From Verrucomicrobiales bacterium (GTDB lineage: Bacteria > Verrucomicrobiota > Verrucomicrobiia > Verrucomicrobiales > DEV007), in the NCBI GenBank assembly GCA_029213065.1, contig JARGPH010000012.1, forward strand, positions 97,672-152,474: a stretch of 54,803 bases of DNA, written 5' to 3'. The notes under the pieces were generated by a model that was not told where the DNA came from, did not search any database, and was given only the letters and a program-made list of their open reading frames with translations. The translations under genes and the position numbers were made by a program. Positions 50,900 to 54,803 of this stretch are shown here, piece after piece (within the stretch, counting starts at the first letter, position 1; each line of letters starts with the position of its first letter).

Positions 50900-51523
50900 A
50901 TGAGTGACGAAGAACCAAAGGAGAGTGCCGGTGGAATGCCTGATGGAATCCCTGCGCCTCCCCCACCTAAGCCGAACGTCATCGATCCGAGCGCCGATCA
51001 ACCTACCTATGGTGGATCTAAATCGGCCGATAAAAAGAAAAAAAAGGGAAGACGGCACCCCACAGACCCCTACGAACCGTTGAAAAAGAAAAAAGGATGC
51101 GGAGGCTGTTGCGGCTGCCTCGCTGGCGCAGGCGTATTAGTTGTGATTTTGTTAGTATCTCTGAGCGCGGCGCTCTATTTCGTCGGACCGGGGCGCTACA
51201 TTGCCAAGGAAGGCTACATACCGGTAACATTCGAAGAACCTGAAATCACCATTTCAGAAGCTCCCGATGAGCCGACCATGTATATCGGTAATAACATTAC
51301 CTACAACGCCCCCACTACCAATGTCGCCATTGCTATATTCGGAGCGGAAGTAACTGTTGACGGAGACTTCACCGAAGACGTCAGCCTGACCGGAGCAAAA
51401 GTGACGGGAACGGCAAGCGCGAGATTCGCCAAAGATCTTGAAGTATTTGCTGCTGAATTCTACGACAAAGGCATTTTTCTGAAAGGAAATCTCAAGGGCC
51501 GCGTCATGAAAAGCCTCCAATAA
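50900..51523 (+). CDS. Membrane-anchored protein with Cys-rich juxtamembrane motif
   Basis: The 207-residue protein has an acidic/Pro-rich N-terminus, a Lys-rich stretch (about 45-65), a Cys/Gly cluster GCGGCCGCLAG (about 66-76), one helix (about 75-97), and a C-terminal region with regular IAIFGAEVTVDGDFTEDVSLTGAKVTG strands resembling a bactofilin-like or beta-helical filament domain. No named family is certain. It precedes the OsmC gene by 6 bp on the same strand. Confidence 0.6.
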   Translation: MSDEEPKESAGGMPDGIPAPPPPKPNVIDPSADQPTYGGSKSADKKKKKGRRHPTDPYEPLKKKKGCGGCCGCLAGAGVLVVILLVSLSAALYFVGPGRYIAKEGYIPVTFEEPEITISEAPDEPTMYIGNNITYNAPTTNVAIAIFGAEVTVDGDFTEDVSLTGAKVTGTASARFAKDLEVFAAEFYDKGIFLKGNLKGRVMKSLQ

Positions 51524-51529
51524 TACCTT

Positions 51530-51940
51530 ATGGTCGAAATAAACGCAGTCTACGAAGGAACCTTGAGATGTTCGGCCGTTCATGGCCCCTCAGGTTCAAC
51601 CATTGAAACCGACGCCCCGGTCGACAATCACGGTCGCGGTGAGCGCTTTTCGCCGACCGATCTCCTCGCAACCGCCCTCGGCACCTGCATGATGACGATC
51701 ATGGGAATCTTCGCTGATCGACACGAGATCGATCTCACAGGAACGAAAGTGCGGGTCCACAAGGAAATGACACCGGAACCGCCGCGCAGGATTGCGCGAC
51801 TCCCTCTCGTCATTGAAGTGCCGCTCGCCGCCGACCATCCGAAGCGGAAAGCACTGGAGAAGGCGGCACTGACCTGCCCCGTCCACCTGAGCCTCCACCC
51901 CGAGATCGAGAAGCCGGTGACCTTCAACTGGGTCGGCTGA
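51530..51940 (+). CDS. OsmC-family peroxiredoxin
   Basis: A 136-residue OsmC/Ohr-like protein that reduces organic hydroperoxides. The two active cysteines are visible: C53 (LGTCMMTIMGIFADRH) and C116 (ALTCPVHLSLHPEIEKP), and the SPTDLLATALGTC box is present. Its start lies 6 bp after the preceding gene, suggesting cotranscription. Specificity (OsmC vs YhfA subgroup) is not resolved. Confidence 0.93.
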   Translation: MVEINAVYEGTLRCSAVHGPSGSTIETDAPVDNHGRGERFSPTDLLATALGTCMMTIMGIFADRHEIDLTGTKVRVHKEMTPEPPRRIARLPLVIEVPLAADHPKRKALEKAALTCPVHLSLHPEIEKPVTFNWVG

Positions 51941-51960
51941 TCTCCCCGGGGGGCCGGGAA

Positions 51961-53070
51961 TTAGAAATTCTTTTCCAGAATCTCCCGCATCGCCGTCTCA
52001 CGCGTCTCAATACTCTCACAAAGCGCAAACTGAACCCGGGCCCGGTTCAGGTTTTGTGATCCGTAGGTGGTTTTAAAGTAGAGATCCCCTGCGAGATAGT
52101 CGGCGAAGAAGCGGAGACCCAACTCAAAGGTGATCAGCCTGACCGAATCATAGAGATATCCCTTGTCCGTATCGCTGAGAAATCCCCTGGCCTCGAGGAG
52201 ATACCCTTTCACGAGAGCGGAAAAGAGATCCGTATCGAGTTTCACCTCTTTGAGATCGTTGGTTTCCTCTCCCGCCGGATTGCAACTGCTCCTCACCGCA
52301 TCCCCGAAATCGTAGTGGATCAGGCCGGGCTTCACCGTATCGAGATCAACGATTGCGGTCCCCTTTCCGGTAAAGTTATCAATCATCACGTTGGTGATTT
52401 TAGGATCCCCATGAATGGGACGTTCCGTGAGCTCTCCCCTCAAACGCGCGTCCTCAAGGACTCGTGCAAAATCACGGCGCGCCTCAACGAACTGATGAAG
52501 TCGAGCCGCCTCTGAAGACGCCTCAAGCCGCTGCCTCGCGCCCTGCTCTTTGATGATCTCATCATACTGAGCCAGATAATTGGGCGTGATATGAAATCCC
52601 GGAAGGGTGTCTTCCAGTGCATCGATCGGGAAATCAGAAATGATTCGCTGGAAGTGGCCCAGAACCCTGCCCGCCTCTGAAGCGTGCTCCGGAATACTCA
52701 CTTTGTCGTAGTTCGTCGTGCTCGCGATCAGCGAGAGAGCCCGCCAGTAACCGCCCTCATCATCGACCACAAAATCTTCGCCTGACAACGCGCCGATGAC
52801 GCGGGGAAGCTGCCAGATCCGGTCCGCCTTATCCGCTTCCGCCGCGATGCGGGCATGAGCATGATCGGTGACCAGCTTCATATTCGACATCACCGCCGCC
52901 GGGTTCTTAAAGACCTTCTGATTGATCCGCTGAAGGATATATTGCTCCTCCGAAAAGGTGGTTCGCAGAATCACCCGATAGGTATCGTTAACGTTCCCCG
53001 AGCCAATCGGCTGAAGGGTAACAAGCCTGCCCGGCACATCAAATTGAGTCGCAATGGATTCTGCTAGCAT
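51961..53070 (-). CDS. Aminoglycoside-phosphotransferase-fold kinase, NahK-like
   Basis: The 369-residue enzyme has the APH fold: an N-terminal nucleotide lobe (IGSGNVNDTYRV, LQRINQKVFKNP), the catalytic HGDPKITNVMID loop (about residue 218) and DLDTV metal loop (about 243). The LQRIN-VFKNP signature is close to N-acetylhexosamine 1-kinase of Bifidobacterium, which phosphorylates GlcNAc/GalNAc at C1 and feeds the salvage pathway for host-type glycans. Function as NahK is inferred from these motifs; homoserine or aminoglycoside kinases are alternatives. Confidence 0.82.
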   Translation of the reverse strand: MLAESIATQFDVPGRLVTLQPIGSGNVNDTYRVILRTTFSEEQYILQRINQKVFKNPAAVMSNMKLVTDHAHARIAAEADKADRIWQLPRVIGALSGEDFVVDDEGGYWRALSLIASTTNYDKVSIPEHASEAGRVLGHFQRIISDFPIDALEDTLPGFHITPNYLAQYDEIIKEQGARQRLEASSEAARLHQFVEARRDFARVLEDARLRGELTERPIHGDPKITNVMIDNFTGKGTAIVDLDTVKPGLIHYDFGDAVRSSCNPAGEETNDLKEVKLDTDLFSALVKGYLLEARGFLSDTDKGYLYDSVRLITFELGLRFFADYLAGDLYFKTTYGSQNLNRARVQFALCESIETRETAMREILEKNF

Positions 53071-53215
53071 TTTTGAGCTATCTCGAAATTTGCGGTTCAG
53101 CGCAAGGAAAACTTAACTTCACCACCTATTCGCTCCTATCAACATTGCGAAACATATCATAAATAACACTTAAATGTTGTAATTTTGAATTTTATGGTTA
53201 TTCTTCGCTACAGTT

Positions 53216-53956
53216 ATGACAATTAAAGGAATTATCGCGTGCCTTCCGTCGTATCCGAGAAATCAGATACAACAGCTTCATTTCAGGAAGAAGCTGCAGA
53301 ATGCGACTGTCGAATCCGAACCTGAGCTGGCCGTGATAAAGGATTTGGTTTCCCCCGGGCAGTCAGTGCTCGATGTCGGTGCAAACTTCGGCCTCTACAC
53401 CAAATTCCTTTCCGAAGCCGCTGGCCCTGAAGGCCACGTCTACGCTTTTGAACCGACATTCGACATGTTCCGGGTCCTCCGAAACAATGTCGAAACGCTG
53501 CGTTTGTTGAATACGAACGCCTTCCAGATGGCCTGCTCAGAAAACGTTGCCGAGCTCGACTTTTACATCCCGAAAAGAACCGACGGCACCCTGAACTACT
53601 ATGAGGCCAGTCTCGAGAAAGACACCATTGAGGGAGATTTCGAAGTCTGCCGGGTTCCCGCCACGAGCCTCGATCGTTTTTGCGCTGCCCATGTCATCGG
53701 CAAGGTGGACTTTATGAAAATCGACGTCGAGGGCCACGAGATCGCGGTTCTCGAAGGTGCGGAGGAAATCCTTACGGGGGATCGTCCCAAAATTTTCATC
53801 GAAATCAACGAGCCCCTCACCGACGGCGCCCATGGAACCGAAGTGCGCCACATCATCGAGCGTCACAACTACTCCATCCACGTTTTCGATAACGGGAGGA
53901 TCACTCCCTGGACCCCGGAACAAAAACGGGTGAATTACATCCTCCTGCCGGAGTAG
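53216..53956 (+). CDS. FkbM-family methyltransferase
   Basis: The 246-residue product begins with a variable N-terminus and then the SAM-binding VLDVGANFGLYTKFLSEAAG (about 51-70) and VYAFEPT motifs, with KVDFMKIDVEGHEIAVLEGAEEIL (IDVEGHE at the post-II site) typical of FkbM enzymes. They often methylate sugars in polysaccharides or secondary metabolites. The gene lies between the NahK-like kinase and the LD-transpeptidase gene, facing the latter. Confidence 0.9.
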   Translation: MTIKGIIACLPSYPRNQIQQLHFRKKLQNATVESEPELAVIKDLVSPGQSVLDVGANFGLYTKFLSEAAGPEGHVYAFEPTFDMFRVLRNNVETLRLLNTNAFQMACSENVAELDFYIPKRTDGTLNYYEASLEKDTIEGDFEVCRVPATSLDRFCAAHVIGKVDFMKIDVEGHEIAVLEGAEEILTGDRPKIFIEINEPLTDGAHGTEVRHIIERHNYSIHVFDNGRITPWTPEQKRVNYILLPE

Positions 53957-53963
53957 GCGCGGC

Positions 53964-54785
53964 TCAGTCGGAGCCGGAACCGAAGCGATAAAGCCCGTCT
54001 TCAACCGTCACATTCGGCGGCACGCCATTCTCCTCAAACCAGTCCCACCCCTCTTTGAGATTTTTCCAAAAGGGGTAGTGAACCGAGTCGCTGCGGGCTT
54101 CGAGATTTTCCTCTGACATTTCAAAGGGAAAACTGTGCACCCGCACAAAAGGCTGCCCATTCTTCAACGCGGTATCGACCAGCGTGTAAATCTGCTCAAT
54201 CGAGAGATCCGTCATCGCAAAGCACCCTATCGAAACCGCATTCCCATGGATCATGAGAAGATCCCCAGTGCGACCGTAGTGACGATCGTAAGCGTTCGGA
54301 TAACCCATATCCATCGAGAGATGAAAGGTGCTCAGCGGATTCATGGCACGACGGCCGATGAAGTAAAACCCTTCCGGAGCCTGATTGTCTCCACGCTTTG
54401 TCTTGGGACCGGGCTCACCTGAAAAATAAGCAATCCGATAGGTTTTGAAAAGGGAGTATCGGGGTGAGTCCCCGCCTTTCAACCAGACCTCAAGAATTCC
54501 CTCGTAATTGCCGCCCTTGATAATACGAATATAGACACGTTGCCCGACCCTGGAATAATCCCAAAACCAGGGAGCCTCCTCCGCTTTACCTTCTCCGGGC
54601 CAGGCGCTGCGCTGCGACCAGTTCCGGATCGCTTTCGACGCCCGCTCCGCGTCCGCCCCGCTGATCTCGGTCTTTCCGCCGGCAAAAGGATCAGACGGAG
54701 TCAACTCCTCAGCCGCCCCGAGAGGACTGACTTCACAAAGACTCCCTAGGAGCATTAGAACAATCACCGGCAAACGCATCATCAC
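53964..54785 (-). CDS. YkuD-type L,D-transpeptidase (DpaA/YafK-like)
   Basis: A 273-residue exported protein: signal peptide (1-24, MMMRLPVIVLMLLGSLCEVS), then the YkuD catalytic region with LLMIHGNAVSIGCFAMTD, giving H180 and catalytic C188 in the HGNxxSxGC motif. LD-transpeptidases cross-link meso-DAP residues or detach lipoproteins from peptidoglycan. The preceding PEGFYFIGRRAMNP is typical of the YafK/DpaA subgroup. The gene start (ATG 54783-54785) is close to the window edge. Confidence 0.9.
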   Translation of the reverse strand: MMMRLPVIVLMLLGSLCEVSPLGAAEELTPSDPFAGGKTEISGADAERASKAIRNWSQRSAWPGEGKAEEAPWFWDYSRVGQRVYIRIIKGGNYEGILEVWLKGGDSPRYSLFKTYRIAYFSGEPGPKTKRGDNQAPEGFYFIGRRAMNPLSTFHLSMDMGYPNAYDRHYGRTGDLLMIHGNAVSIGCFAMTDLSIEQIYTLVDTALKNGQPFVRVHSFPFEMSEENLEARSDSVHYPFWKNLKEGWDWFEENGVPPNVTVEDGLYRFGSGSD

Positions 54786-54803
54786 CGCTAAGATAACCCA
54801 TTC

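Noticed and set aside
1-54803. CRISPR arrays, rRNA, tRNA genes and intact insertion sequences
   Set aside because: None was recognised on reading; tRNA detection by eye is unreliable, so a tRNAscan run would be needed to exclude them fully.

Overview
The window looks like chromosome from a member of the Verrucomicrobiota, most likely the Verrucomicrobiales/Akkermansia side of the phylum. The strongest sign is a five-gene block (3375-10594) matching, in order and architecture, the Akkermansia muciniphila Amuc_1098-1102 locus: secretin, two small inner-membrane proteins, a PilM-like ATPase and a small secreted protein. Also consistent are a Rho factor with a Gly/Arg-rich low-complexity insert, a Tat-exported Gfo/Idh/MocA oxidoreductase, a secreted sulfatase, a formylglycine-enzyme-like protein, many start codons without an obvious Shine-Dalgarno sequence, and moderate to high GC. 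Family assignments come from reading motifs; no database was searched.

Layout. 1-3297 (minus): rnd, rho and coaE, informational and housekeeping genes. 3375-10594 (minus): the Amuc_1098-1102-like pilus/secretin operon, with a candidate sigma70 promoter upstream and an intrinsic terminator downstream. 11002-12446 (minus): an OmpA-like coiled-coil protein, khpA and rpsP. 12638-20860 (plus): a MoxR cluster (MoxR ATPase, large membrane protein, ABC ATPase, ABC permease, DUF58 protein, BatA-like VWA protein), ending in what looks like a decayed signal-peptide gene. 20993-29294: a TPR/membrane/FGE-like protein without the catalytic cysteines, a MocR-type regulator with a four-half-site operator, a Tat oxidoreductase, a sulfatase, a hydrolase-like secreted protein and a lipoprotein. 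29459-34805 (minus): DUF368 undecaprenyl-phosphate translocase candidate, def, exbD-exbB-tonB, an OGG-type glycosylase and rex. 34935-37510: a nucleotidyltransferase, a parvulin without signal peptide and an orphan type IV prepilin. 37656-42053: a 1465-residue hybrid histidine kinase with a propeller sensor.

42054-45400 is the most accessory-looking stretch. It has a small monooxygenase, structured or degraded intergenic DNA, and a run of small unrecognised membrane proteins. Some of these are separated by imperfect palindromes resembling integron attC sites, with stop codons embedded in TAAC core motifs. 45411-54785 returns to housekeeping and envelope genes: ybaB, dnaX, photolyase, a glycosyltransferase, OsmC, a NahK-like sugar kinase, an FkbM methyltransferase and an L,D-transpeptidase.

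The common theme is envelope biology: the secretin/pilus-like complex, Ton motor, MoxR/VWA cluster, lipid-carrier recycling, LD-transpeptidase and secreted hydrolases. The items most worth pursuing are the attC-like cassette strip, the Rho Q-loop insert, the symmetric MocR operator and the Amuc_1100-like operon. No rRNA, tRNA, CRISPR array or intact insertion sequence was recognised.
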